Assembly: GCF_036057275.1 (NCBI RefSeq)
Contig: NZ_CP107945.1
Coordinates: 6,138,001 to 6,202,000, forward strand
Source of the DNA: Streptomyces sp. NBC_00390
GTDB lineage: Bacteria; Actinomycetota; Actinomycetes; Streptomycetales; Streptomycetaceae
Length of the DNA stretch: 64,000 bases
Direction of reading: 5' to 3'
Under the pieces are notes generated by a model that was given only the letters and a program-made list of their open reading frames with translations, was not told where the DNA came from and searched no databases. Of this stretch, positions 26,755 to 34,633 are shown piece by piece. The position numbers and the translations under genes were made by a program. Position 1 is the first letter of the stretch. The number at the start of each line of letters is the position of its first letter.

Positions 26755-28275
26755 ATGCTGAGCCTTGGCCGCCATGTGACCATGCTCACCGAAGGAACCT
26801 ATCCGCACGTCCACGGGGGTGTGTCCACCTGGTGCGACCAGCTCGTACGGGGCATGCCGGAGGTCGACTTCCAGGTCGTCGCCCTCACGGGCAGCGGCCG
26901 TGAGCCGGTCACCTGGGAGCTGCCGCCGAACGTGTACCGGCACCGGGCCGTCCCGCTGTGGGGGCCCGAGCCGGGTCGGCGGCGGCTCCCGTCCCGGGAG
27001 CGCCGGCGCTTCCTCGACGTGTACGAGCGATGGCTGCTCTCGATGCTCGACCCGGCAGCCGACTGCGACTTCGGCCAGGAGCTGTACGAACTCGCCGTTT
27101 ACGCAAGGGCGGGGCTGCTGACCGGCGCTCTGCGCTCGGAATCCGCGGTGCGCTTGCTGATGTGGATATGGACCATGCCGCACCTGGACACCTCGGCGGC
27201 CCGGCCCACCGTGCACGACGCGCTGACGGCCACCGATCTGCTGGAGCATGCGCTGCGGCCGCTGGCCGTACGCATCCCGGACGACGCCGTCGCCCACGCC
27301 GTCAGCGCCGGGCTCGCCACCCTGCCCGCGCTGACCGCCCAGCACTTCGACGGGGTGCCGTTCCTGCTCACCGAGCACGGGATCTATCTGCGCGAGCGCT
27401 ATCTCGGCTACCGGGTCCAGGCGCAGCGCGCTCCCGTGAAGACGCTGATGCTCAGCTTCTACCGGGAGCTCAACTCGCTCGGCTACCGCCAGGCCGACCT
27501 GATCACGCCGTGCAATCGGTACAACCGGAGGTGGGAGGAACGGGGCGGCGCTCCGGCGGAACGCATCCGCACCGTCTACAACGGCGTCGACCCGCACGCT
27601 TTCCCCGAGGCAGGACCCGAACCGGACGTACCGGCCATCGCCTGGGCCGGGCGGATCGACCCGATCAAGGACCTCCGGACGCTGATCCGGGCGTACGCCA
27701 TGGTCCGCGCCGAACTGCCGGAGGTGCGGCTGCGGTTGTTCGGCGGGGTGCCGGCGGGCGGTGAGAAGTACCGCACCGGGCTGGAGAAACTCGCGGCCGA
27801 TCTCGGGGTCGTGGACGGCATCGCCTGGGAGGGCCGGGTCAGCGATGTCGCCCGGGCGTACGCGGCGGGCAGCGTGGTCCTGCTCTCCAGCATCAGCGAA
27901 GGGTTCCCCTTCTCGCTGATCGAGGCGATGTCGTGCGGGCGGGCGACGGTGTCGACCGACGTCGGCGGGGTGCGGGAGGCGGTCGGCGACACCGGCCTGG
28001 TGGTGCCGCCGCGCGAGCCCGCGCTGATGGCCGAGGCCACGCTCGCGCTCCTGAGGGACGACGCGAGGCGGGCGGAGCTGGGCAGGCGGGCCCGGCAGCG
28101 GGTCATCGACCGGTTCACCCTGCGGCGGTCCGTGGACGGGTTCCGCCGGATCTACCTCGAACTCGCCGGATTCCCTCCGGACACGGAGGAGTTGACGGAG
28201 ACGGAGGAGCCGGCGGACACGCAGGGCGCGGACCTCGGCCCGGTCCCGGCGGCGGTCACGGGGGCGCGCCGGTGA
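26755..28275 (+). CDS. pelF: PelF-like GT4 glycosyltransferase (DUF3492)
   Basis: 506 residues, almost the same length as Pseudomonas PelF. The N-terminal DUF3492 signature is clear: MLTEGTYPHVHGGVSTWCDQ, then VDFQVVAL. The C-terminal GT4 domain contains YNGVDPHAFPE, AWAGRIDPIKDLRTLI, VRLRLFGGVP, and the donor-binding SSISEGFPFSLIEAMSCGRA with the E-x7-E arrangement (E of SEGFP and E of IEAM). PelF is the cytoplasmic polymerising transferase that uses UDP-GalNAc/GlcNAc in Pel synthesis; the donor here is inferred. ATG follows GGGGGG by nine bases. The stop overlaps the next start (GTGA), indicating translational coupling. About 35 acidic residues are appended at the C-terminus. Confidence 0.85.
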   Translation: MLSLGRHVTMLTEGTYPHVHGGVSTWCDQLVRGMPEVDFQVVALTGSGREPVTWELPPNVYRHRAVPLWGPEPGRRRLPSRERRRFLDVYERWLLSMLDPAADCDFGQELYELAVYARAGLLTGALRSESAVRLLMWIWTMPHLDTSAARPTVHDALTATDLLEHALRPLAVRIPDDAVAHAVSAGLATLPALTAQHFDGVPFLLTEHGIYLRERYLGYRVQAQRAPVKTLMLSFYRELNSLGYRQADLITPCNRYNRRWEERGGAPAERIRTVYNGVDPHAFPEAGPEPDVPAIAWAGRIDPIKDLRTLIRAYAMVRAELPEVRLRLFGGVPAGGEKYRTGLEKLAADLGVVDGIAWEGRVSDVARAYAAGSVVLLSSISEGFPFSLIEAMSCGRATVSTDVGGVREAVGDTGLVVPPREPALMAEATLALLRDDARRAELGRRARQRVIDRFTLRRSVDGFRRIYLELAGFPPDTEELTETEEPADTQGADLGPVPAAVTGARR

Positions 28276-30134
28276 GCGGCCCGCTGTGGCAAGGCCCCGG
28301 ACAGCACAGCCACACGCTGCCGTCACTGCCCCGGCCGCGCGGAGGGTCGGCCGCGGCCGACCCGATGGCCGAACTCTCCTGCCGGATGGAGGACGTGATC
28401 GCAGAGGCCGTTCACCCGGACGAGATCGCGGCGATCCTCGAGTCGGACGGTATGACGGACGATCACATCCGGTCGACGTACGGTCGCCAGGACTCCTTCA
28501 CACTGGCGGAGGAGTTGTACGCGCGGGTCCCGCGCCGCCACGCGGAACCGCCCGGCCCGCCGGCGGACCCGTGGCGGGCAGGGCTGCTGGAGTGCCTGCT
28601 GCGGGGTCTGGTCTTCGCGCTGCCGGGTCTCGCCTATGTGCTGGGCGCTCCGCTGCTGCAGGGCGCCACTCTGGCCCCGCTGCTCGCGGGGGCGTTGACC
28701 GGCTGGGTGTGGAACCAGGCGCTGTCGCACCGCGCCTACTCCTGGCTGGCCCTCGGCGACCGCCCGGCGGCGGCCCTGTGCCTGCTGCGCGGCGCCCCGA
28801 CGGGCGCGTTCCTCGGCGGTGCGGCAGCGGCACTGGCGGCCGAGGCCTCCACGGCCCCGGGCCGCTGGCCGGCGGCGGCGTTCGCCACGGCCCAGGCGCT
28901 GTACCTGGCGGCGGCGACGGCACTGCTGGTCCTGGACCGCGAGCGGGCGCTGTTGGGTGCACTGCTGCCCGTGGCGGCGGGGGCGACAGCGGTCCTGCTG
29001 CACGGCTTGCCGACGACGGTGCGTACATCGCTGCTGCTGGTGTCGCTGCTGGCGGCAACGGCACTGGCCACGCGGGCGCTGCACGCGTCGCAGCCGTCCC
29101 GCCGGCTCCCGGGCCGGCCCCGGACCGGCTGCGCCCCGCCGGCGCCACGCGCGGGCGCGGCCGGGAGCGGGCGGCCGAGGCTGTGCGGCGTCACCGGCGC
29201 GGTGGGTCCGCTGCCGCGCGCCCGGCGCCGTGGCGAGCCGGGTCCCGGGCGGGCGCGGCCGGGTGACGCCCGTCGGGCCGTCCGGTGGCGCCGTGCGGTC
29301 GGTGTCGACGCGGTGGGCGCTGCCGGGGTTCGCGCCGTGTCGGAGTCGAGGCGGTCCCGCCGCGGGGACAAGGGGCTCGTGTCGTCCGGGGCCGCGGACT
29401 CCGGTGGTGCGGCCGTCGGTGTCATGTGGCACGGGGGCCCGGCGCGGGTGCTGCTGAGTGCGGTCCGCCGGGCCGTCCGGTGGCCTCGTGCCCGGGGTCT
29501 CGGCGAAGGGCCGAGGGACCGCCGGGGCGGCGGACCGTCCGCCGGGCCGCGCCTCGCAGCCTCCGTGCCCTACGGCGTGTTCGGTCTCGGGGCCGGGCTC
29601 ATCGTGCTCCACACCGCCCTCGGGGACGTGCTCGCCGGACGTGACGGCGCTGTCGTCGCCGCGCCGTCCGCCGTGGCGCTGACCCTGAGCACGGGGCCCG
29701 CCGAGTGGCTGCTGCTGCGTTTCCGGAGCGGGAGCCTGGCCGGGCTGCGGGCCAGCACCACCGCGCGCGACTTCAGGCGCATCGCCGCCGCCGTGCTCGC
29801 CGAGTGCCTCGCCCTGTATCTCGCCGTCCTGTTCGCCCTCGCCCTCGTGGGGACCCTGCTGTGGCCCGCGGCCCCCGCGCTCGGCGGCGTACGCCTTGCC
29901 ACGCTGCTGCTCATCGGCACGGTGCTGTGGACCGGGCTGCTGCTCCAGTCGTTCGGAGCGGTCACGCCCGCCGCCGCGGTGTGCGGTGGCGCGGCGCTCG
30001 TCCAGAGCGCCGCCCTGATCACCGGCACCGGCGGCCCACGGACCGTCGGGCTCTGCGTCGCGGCCGTCGCCGCCGCGCTGCTGGCCGGGCTCGTCTGCGT
30101 ACTGCTGGGCCGGGCCACCGCCCACCGCGTATGA
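28272..30134 (+). CDS. Multi-spanning membrane protein, probable PelG counterpart
   Basis: 620 residues. The first 105 are soluble (CRMEDVIAEAVHPDEIAAIL). Then come about five hydrophobic helices (about 108-270), a long Arg/Gly/Ala/Pro-rich linker (about 275-425) and another five or six helices (430-615). PelG is the 12-helix flippase-like partner of PelF; the two membrane halves and the VALTLSTGPAEWLLLRFRSG stretch fit that idea, but similarity is only suggested. The linker is low in complexity and is not usual for PelG. GTG start at 28272 overlaps the pelF stop (GTGA). It would be the transmembrane conduit of the exopolysaccharide synthase. Alternative: an unrelated actinobacterial membrane protein. 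Confidence 0.6.
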   Translation: MSGPLWQGPGQHSHTLPSLPRPRGGSAAADPMAELSCRMEDVIAEAVHPDEIAAILESDGMTDDHIRSTYGRQDSFTLAEELYARVPRRHAEPPGPPADPWRAGLLECLLRGLVFALPGLAYVLGAPLLQGATLAPLLAGALTGWVWNQALSHRAYSWLALGDRPAAALCLLRGAPTGAFLGGAAAALAAEASTAPGRWPAAAFATAQALYLAAATALLVLDRERALLGALLPVAAGATAVLLHGLPTTVRTSLLLVSLLAATALATRALHASQPSRRLPGRPRTGCAPPAPRAGAAGSGRPRLCGVTGAVGPLPRARRRGEPGPGRARPGDARRAVRWRRAVGVDAVGAAGVRAVSESRRSRRGDKGLVSSGAADSGGAAVGVMWHGGPARVLLSAVRRAVRWPRARGLGEGPRDRRGGGPSAGPRLAASVPYGVFGLGAGLIVLHTALGDVLAGRDGAVVAAPSAVALTLSTGPAEWLLLRFRSGSLAGLRASTTARDFRRIAAAVLAECLALYLAVLFALALVGTLLWPAAPALGGVRLATLLLIGTVLWTGLLLQSFGAVTPAAAVCGGAALVQSAALITGTGGPRTVGLCVAAVAAALLAGLVCVLLGRATAHRV

Positions 30135-30153
30135 CACCACCCAGGAAACGCCC

Positions 30154-30780
30154 GTGAAGAGACTGCTGGTCCCGTATTACGAGCATCCCGCCGCCCGCCC
30201 CGACGCCTGGGACGCCGTCGTCGCGGCGGCGCCCCGGCTCTACGGCGTGATCCTCAATCCCGCGAGCGGCCCGGGCGCCGCCCCCGACCCTGCGTTCGCC
30301 GCCGTCGCCGGGCGTCTGCGCGCGGCCGGCGTCCGGGTGCTCGGCTACGCCGACACCGACTACGGCCGCCGCCCGCATTCCGCCGTCGTGGCCGACCTGC
30401 TGCGCCACCGCACGTGGTACGGCACCGACGGGGCGTTCCTCGACCAGGTCAGTTCCGGACCCGAGGCCCTGGACCACTACCGCCGTCTTCAGATCGCGGT
30501 CCGCGCGGTCGGCGCGGCCACACTCGTCCTGAACCACGGGGTCCACCCCGACCCGGCGTACGCGGAACTCGCCGACCTGCTGGTCACGTTCGAAGGCCCC
30601 TGGGACGCGTACCGCACATCCGGCGTGCCCTCCTGGACCGCCGCACATCCGCCGGAGCGGTTCTGCCATCTGGTGTACGCCGCCCCGCCGGACGCCCGCG
30701 CCGGTGCGGCGGTGCACTGCGTCGTTCCCGGGACGGGGGCGCATCCGTGGGGCACGCTCCCGCACGGGCTCCGGCGCTGA
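30154..30780 (+). CDS. Spherulin-4/Sph3-like glycoside hydrolase (GH135-type)
   Basis: 208 residues. Starts RLLVPYYEHP and continues YGVILNPASGPG, VRVLGYADTDYG, WYGTDGAFLDQVSSGPEALD and LVLNHGVHPDPAYAELADLL. This is the (beta/alpha)8 pattern of the spherulation-specific family 4, which includes fungal Sph3 and the hydrolase module of PelA (endo-acting on alpha-1,4-linked GalNAc polymers). Acidic candidates for catalysis lie in GYADTDYG and GTDGAFLDQV. No signal peptide is visible, so it may act in the cytoplasm or depend on another route, which is unusual for Sph3. GTG start with AGGA eight bases upstream, 19 bases after the membrane protein gene; last gene of the cluster. Confidence 0.8.
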   Translation: MKRLLVPYYEHPAARPDAWDAVVAAAPRLYGVILNPASGPGAAPDPAFAAVAGRLRAAGVRVLGYADTDYGRRPHSAVVADLLRHRTWYGTDGAFLDQVSSGPEALDHYRRLQIAVRAVGAATLVLNHGVHPDPAYAELADLLVTFEGPWDAYRTSGVPSWTAAHPPERFCHLVYAAPPDARAGAAVHCVVPGTGAHPWGTLPHGLRR

Positions 30781-30787
30781 AGCGCCG

Positions 30788-31990
30788 TCAGCGGGACATG
30801 ACGTAGCAGGTCGCCTTCGGCTCCTGGCCGACGCCCCATTCGCTCCTGGTCGGCCAGGTCAGCCAATAGGCCCCGGACTCCACCGACTCACGGGTCCAGG
30901 AGGACGGCGCCGAGTCGTGGGCACGCTCACAGGCGGCATGGGCCTGCCGCTCGGCGGCCTCCTCCCCCGGGTGGTCCGTTCCACCCAGCCCGGGGTGCGC
31001 GAAGACCCGGGCGTCGTGGGGCTGTTGGCAGCTCACCTGCACGACCATGGTCCCTTCCGGGTTCCGTATCCCGGTGCTGCCGTCCACGCACGCGCCGCGC
31101 GGGACGTCGGCGATCGGGCGTACGGTCTCCTTGGCGGCGAGCGTGGGCTCCGACGGCGCCGGTGCGGGCGCTTCGGAAGGCCCGTAACCGTTCATCGTCA
31201 GCACGGCGCGCAGCTCGTTCATCGAGGAGAGCGCGCTGTCCTCCTTGCGGAGCAAGGGTGTGAGGTCGGCCTCGGCGCGGGTGATCCGCCCCCGGGAGTC
31301 CGTCGTGAGATCCAGCGCGACGCGGTTCTCCGTGCTGGTGGGGGAGATCGAGCTGTTGAGTTCGGCTCTGATGTCCTGCGCGAACATGTCCAGCGCGTTG
31401 AAGGCCGAGACCTGCGCGCGGTAACGCCGGCCTCCGTCGGCGGCAGCCGACCACTTCACCTCCCCGGCACCGCTCACGATCTCCAGCAGCGTGCCGCCGA
31501 ACGCCGCCTCGGAACCCCGCAGACCGTCGATCGAGCTGGTTTCCCAGGGGTCCGACTCGTCGTAGCGGAGCCAGTAGTCCGCCTTGCCGGGGCGTATGCG
31601 GACGGTGCCCGGATCGATCGCGACCCGGAGCGCGGATGCGGAGGTGTGGTCGGCCAGCGCGGTGCCGAGCAGCGCCTCCTTGGTGCTGCCGGGCAGACCG
31701 GCAGGAAGCTTCCAGGCCAGGGAGCCGGACGCCCGGGAGCCGGGGAAGTCCAGTCGGCCCTTGGACGTCAGCACGGTCCCACCGTGCCGGGAGGTGAACG
31801 TCAGCGTCTGTGTGAAGCTCGCACTGCGCGCCTTCTGCGTTGCCAGCAGCGCCTTGCGCGGCTGCCCCTGGACGGGCGCGTCGAACACGGGGTGTGCCGG
31901 CTTCCCGGCGGCTGCGCCGCCGCCCGAACAGGCGGTCAGCACCAGTGCCGCCGCGGCGGCGAGGAGCGGAATACGGTGGCGAATGATCAC
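30788..31990 (-). CDS. Lipoprotein with septum-formation-like C-terminal domain
   Basis: 400 residues. Signal peptide with lipobox LTAC (RIPLLAAAAALVLTACSGGG). The mature N-terminal part (about 30-260) resembles LolA/LppX-type lipoprotein folds: KARSASFTQTLTFTSRHGGT, DYWLRYDESDPWE. After an Ala/Pro linker, the last 110 residues (VPRGACVDGSTGIRN, VQVSCQQPHDARVFAHPGL, CERAHDS) look like the septum formation domain with paired cysteines. Role unknown; location should be the outer membrane face. A GTG start at 31990 gives a normal-length signal peptide; an in-frame ATG at 32014 is the alternative. Converges with the Sph3-like gene, with seven bases between stops. Confidence 0.7.
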   Translation of the reverse strand: MIIRHRIPLLAAAAALVLTACSGGGAAAGKPAHPVFDAPVQGQPRKALLATQKARSASFTQTLTFTSRHGGTVLTSKGRLDFPGSRASGSLAWKLPAGLPGSTKEALLGTALADHTSASALRVAIDPGTVRIRPGKADYWLRYDESDPWETSSIDGLRGSEAAFGGTLLEIVSGAGEVKWSAAADGGRRYRAQVSAFNALDMFAQDIRAELNSSISPTSTENRVALDLTTDSRGRITRAEADLTPLLRKEDSALSSMNELRAVLTMNGYGPSEAPAPAPSEPTLAAKETVRPIADVPRGACVDGSTGIRNPEGTMVVQVSCQQPHDARVFAHPGLGGTDHPGEEAAERQAHAACERAHDSAPSSWTRESVESGAYWLTWPTRSEWGVGQEPKATCYVMSR

Positions 31991-32046
31991 AAGCGTTCGA
32001 CCCGCCGGAACCATGTACGGTTGCCCGCCCGGCGGTCACGGATCCG

Positions 32047-32847
32047 TTACGCCTGTCCCAGCACCAGCGCCACCAGTGTCACCGTCGCCGCCGTCTCGGC
32101 CAGCGCCCCGAAGACATCACCCGTCACCCCGCCGAAGCGCCGCACGCAGTGCCGCAGCAGAAGGTGTGCCGCCCCCAGCCCGGCAGCCACCGCCACCGCG
32201 TGGTGGAGCACCCCGTACGGCCGAAGCAGCGCTCCCGCGCCCGCGCAGGCAGCCCCGGTCAGGACCGCCGCGAGGAGGGCCATGCGTACGGGCACGACAC
32301 CGGCGACCGCCGCGCCCAGGCCCTCGGGACGCGCCGGCGGGACGCCCGTACGGGAAGCGAGGGTGAGCGCCAGGCGTGCGGTGACCGCACCGACGGCGGC
32401 GCCGCTCGCCCCGAGCGCCCAGCTCTGCGCGTACAGCTCGTACAGCGCGGCGACCTGACCGAGCAGCACGAACACCAGCGTGATCACCCCGAAGGGGCCG
32501 ATGTCCGACTGCTTCATGATCCGCAGCGCGTCCTCGGCGGGTCTGGCGCTGCCGAGGCCGTCCGCCGTGTCGGCGAGGCCGTCGAGATGGAGGCCTCTGG
32601 TGAGTGCGGCGGGCACCGCGGCGGTGGCGACCGCGGCGAGCAGCGGACCGGAGCCCAGCAGTGTGAGCACCCCTCCGAGCGCCGCCGCGAACAGGCCCAC
32701 CACCAGGCCGGCGAGCGGCGCACAGAGCATGCCGGCGCGGGCCGCGTCCCGGTCCCAGCGGGTGACGCGGACCGGCAGCACGGTCAGGGTGCCGAACGCG
32801 AACCGTATACCGGCCACCGGGCCGCCGTTTGTCGTCCTGAAGGTCAC
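32047..32847 (-). CDS. cobS: Adenosylcobinamide-GDP ribazoletransferase (cobalamin synthase)
   Basis: 266 residues, integral membrane enzyme joining adenosylcobinamide-GDP and alpha-ribazole in the last step of cobalamin assembly. The family signature TRGLHLDGLADTADGLGSAR with its aspartates is intact, as is FAFGTLTVLPVRV near the N-terminus and KQSDIGPFGVI. About six hydrophobic helices. GTG start at 32847 chosen to place the FRTTNGGPVAGIRFAFGTLT segment at the N-terminus; the ribosome binding site is weak. Acts with CobT and CobU encoded 2-4 kb away on the same strand, though two unrelated membrane protein genes intervene. Confidence 0.92.
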   Translation of the reverse strand: MTFRTTNGGPVAGIRFAFGTLTVLPVRVTRWDRDAARAGMLCAPLAGLVVGLFAAALGGVLTLLGSGPLLAAVATAAVPAALTRGLHLDGLADTADGLGSARPAEDALRIMKQSDIGPFGVITLVFVLLGQVAALYELYAQSWALGASGAAVGAVTARLALTLASRTGVPPARPEGLGAAVAGVVPVRMALLAAVLTGAACAGAGALLRPYGVLHHAVAVAAGLGAAHLLLRHCVRRFGGVTGDVFGALAETAATVTLVALVLGQA

Positions 32848-32915
32848 CGCGCGCAGGGTAGCCGGTGCGCCGCGACGGTAGATTGCGCACAACGGACAAA
32901 ACGGGAGCGCGTGGC

Positions 32916-33674
32916 ATGGGTCACTGGTTTTACCGCAACATCGTGGAGCCGGGGAAGCTCCCCCTGCTGCTCGCGCTGGCCTCGTTCGTGCTCACCTTCC
33001 TGATCACCCGGACGATCACCCGGATGATCAGAGCCGGGAAGGGCCCTTTCCGGAACGTCAGCTCCGGCGGATTGCACATCCACCATGTCGTCCCGGGCGT
33101 GGTCCTCACCGTGGTCGGCGGCTTCGGGGCCGTGGCCACCAGCCAGCACAGCGGCATCGGCGCCAGTGTCTGCGCGGTGATCTTCGGCATCGGTGCCGGA
33201 CTCCTGCTCGACGAGTTCGCGCTGATCCTTCATCTCGACGACGTGTACTGGAGCGAAGCCGGCCGCAAGAGCGTCGAGGTCGTGGTGCTCACCGTGGCCC
33301 TGCTGCTGCTCATGCTCGGCGGGTACGCACCGCTCGGCGTCAACGATCTGACGGCCGACGAGCGCGAGGACCGCCGGATCTTCCTGCTCACCCTCGGCCT
33401 CAACTTCTGCTTCGTCCTGATCGCGCTGTTCAAGGGCAAGCTGCGCATGGCGATCTTCGGCACCCTGGTGCCCATGGTGGCGCTCTTCGCTGCGATCCGC
33501 CTCGCCCGGCCCGGATCGCCCTGGTCGCGCCGCTTCTACCGGCGCAGACCCAAGGCCCGCGCACGATCCAGGCTGCGCTCGTACCGCCACGACCGCCGCT
33601 GGGACCGGCCGCGCCGCAAACTTCAGGACCTCATCGGCGGCAGGCCCGACCGGCGGTCGGCGCCGAGACCCTGA
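32916..33674 (+). CDS. Integral membrane protein of unknown function
   Basis: 252 residues with about five to six transmembrane helices (LPLLLALASFVLTFLITRTI, LHIHHVVPGVVLTVVGGFGA, GASVCAVIFGIGAGLLLDEF, VVVLTVALLLLMLGG, FLLTLGLNFCFVLIALFKGK, LVPMVALFAAIRLA). The tail is very basic (last 50 residues, Arg-rich) and cytoplasmic. A conserved-looking HIHHVVPG motif and DEFALILHLDDVYW between helices could bind a metal, but I know no function for the family. ATG with GGGAG nine bases upstream. The 3' end overlaps the convergent rhomboid-like gene by 52 bases. Confidence 0.8.
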   Translation: MGHWFYRNIVEPGKLPLLLALASFVLTFLITRTITRMIRAGKGPFRNVSSGGLHIHHVVPGVVLTVVGGFGAVATSQHSGIGASVCAVIFGIGAGLLLDEFALILHLDDVYWSEAGRKSVEVVVLTVALLLLMLGGYAPLGVNDLTADEREDRRIFLLTLGLNFCFVLIALFKGKLRMAIFGTLVPMVALFAAIRLARPGSPWSRRFYRRRPKARARSRLRSYRHDRRWDRPRRKLQDLIGGRPDRRSAPRP

Positions 33675-34321
33675 CGCCGTTTCCACACCGCGTCGACCGC
33701 GCACGCCACCAGCACGGCCGCGATCGCCGCCAGATGCTCCTTGCCCGCCAGGTTCGGCTTGACGATCACCTCGACGATCATCGCCACGATCACCAGGGCC
33801 GCGGTGACCCAGCACTGATAGCGGTAGCAGACGAAGACCGCGAGTCCGACGACCGCCGCCGACGGGCCGGTGTCCACGATCTCGCCGTCCGACGCGGGCA
33901 GCCCGAACGGGCCGCCCGGGCCCACGGCGACGCCGATCCGGGCGTATGTCGTGCCGGCCAGGGTCGACAGGTAGGCGATCGCGAGCGTGCGCCGTGGGCC
34001 GATCGCGATCTCCGCGATGCCGAAGACCAGCAGTATCTGCACCAGCGCGCCCCATACCGGCAGATCCAGTGCGGGCACGAACAGCGAGAGGGGGGTACGC
34101 AGCAGCGTGAGCCACAGCGGGTCCCCGGCGCGGACGAAGCCGATGTCATGGACCAGCCGCAGCCCCCAGGACTGGTGCTGCAGGAGATGGAAGAGGGCCG
34201 TGAGGGCGATGCCGGTCAGCGTCAGCGGGATCGCCCGCCACCTCTTGGTGGCGAGTGCCGGCTGCACGGCGTCGTACAGCGGTCCCCACTCGCGGCGCGC
34301 GAAGGCGGAGGCAGTGTTCAT
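33623..34321 (-). CDS. Rhomboid-like integral membrane protein
   Basis: 232 residues from the ATG at 34321, which has GGAG six bases upstream. The frame is open back to 34513, but that extension is low in complexity and I left it out. About six membrane helices. GPSAAVVGLAVFVC matches the rhomboid GxSx serine motif and KEHLAAIAAVLVACAVDAVW could provide the histidine, so an intramembrane serine protease is possible. Streptomycetes have a family of rhomboid-like proteins for which proteolysis is not shown. Overlaps the convergent membrane protein gene by 52 bases. Sits between cobS and cobT without obvious connection to cobalamin. Confidence 0.65.
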   Translation of the reverse strand: MNTASAFARREWGPLYDAVQPALATKRWRAIPLTLTGIALTALFHLLQHQSWGLRLVHDIGFVRAGDPLWLTLLRTPLSLFVPALDLPVWGALVQILLVFGIAEIAIGPRRTLAIAYLSTLAGTTYARIGVAVGPGGPFGLPASDGEIVDTGPSAAVVGLAVFVCYRYQCWVTAALVIVAMIVEVIVKPNLAGKEHLAAIAAVLVACAVDAVWKRRQGLGADRRSGLPPMRS

Positions 34322-34633
34322 CGTCCGCTCCGGGTCGTTCGGTACTTCGGTACGTGGAGGCGACGCGGTCCGGGAACCCGGCCTGCCGCCCGGCGTGAGA
34401 AGCCGGGCGGCGAGCGCCGCGGTCCCGGCGCGGGTCCCGCGCCGGGCGTCGAGCTCCCGTCCGAAGACCCGTGCGAGTGCCGGGAAGTTGAGCGGGACAT
34501 GGGTGATCCACATCTCGTCGTCCGCTTCTCCTGCCGGGCGACCGGACCTTTCCTTTGAAACGCGATCATATGGAGCGTCGCGCGGCAGGCAGGCTCGCCG
34601 GGTGGCCGGGTCCCGCCCGGCCGCACCCGCGGG

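Noticed and set aside
34322..34513. N-terminal extension of the rhomboid-like gene to an ATG at 34513
   Set aside because: The extra residues are low in complexity and the ATG at 34321 has a better-spaced ribosome binding site; the extension cannot be excluded.
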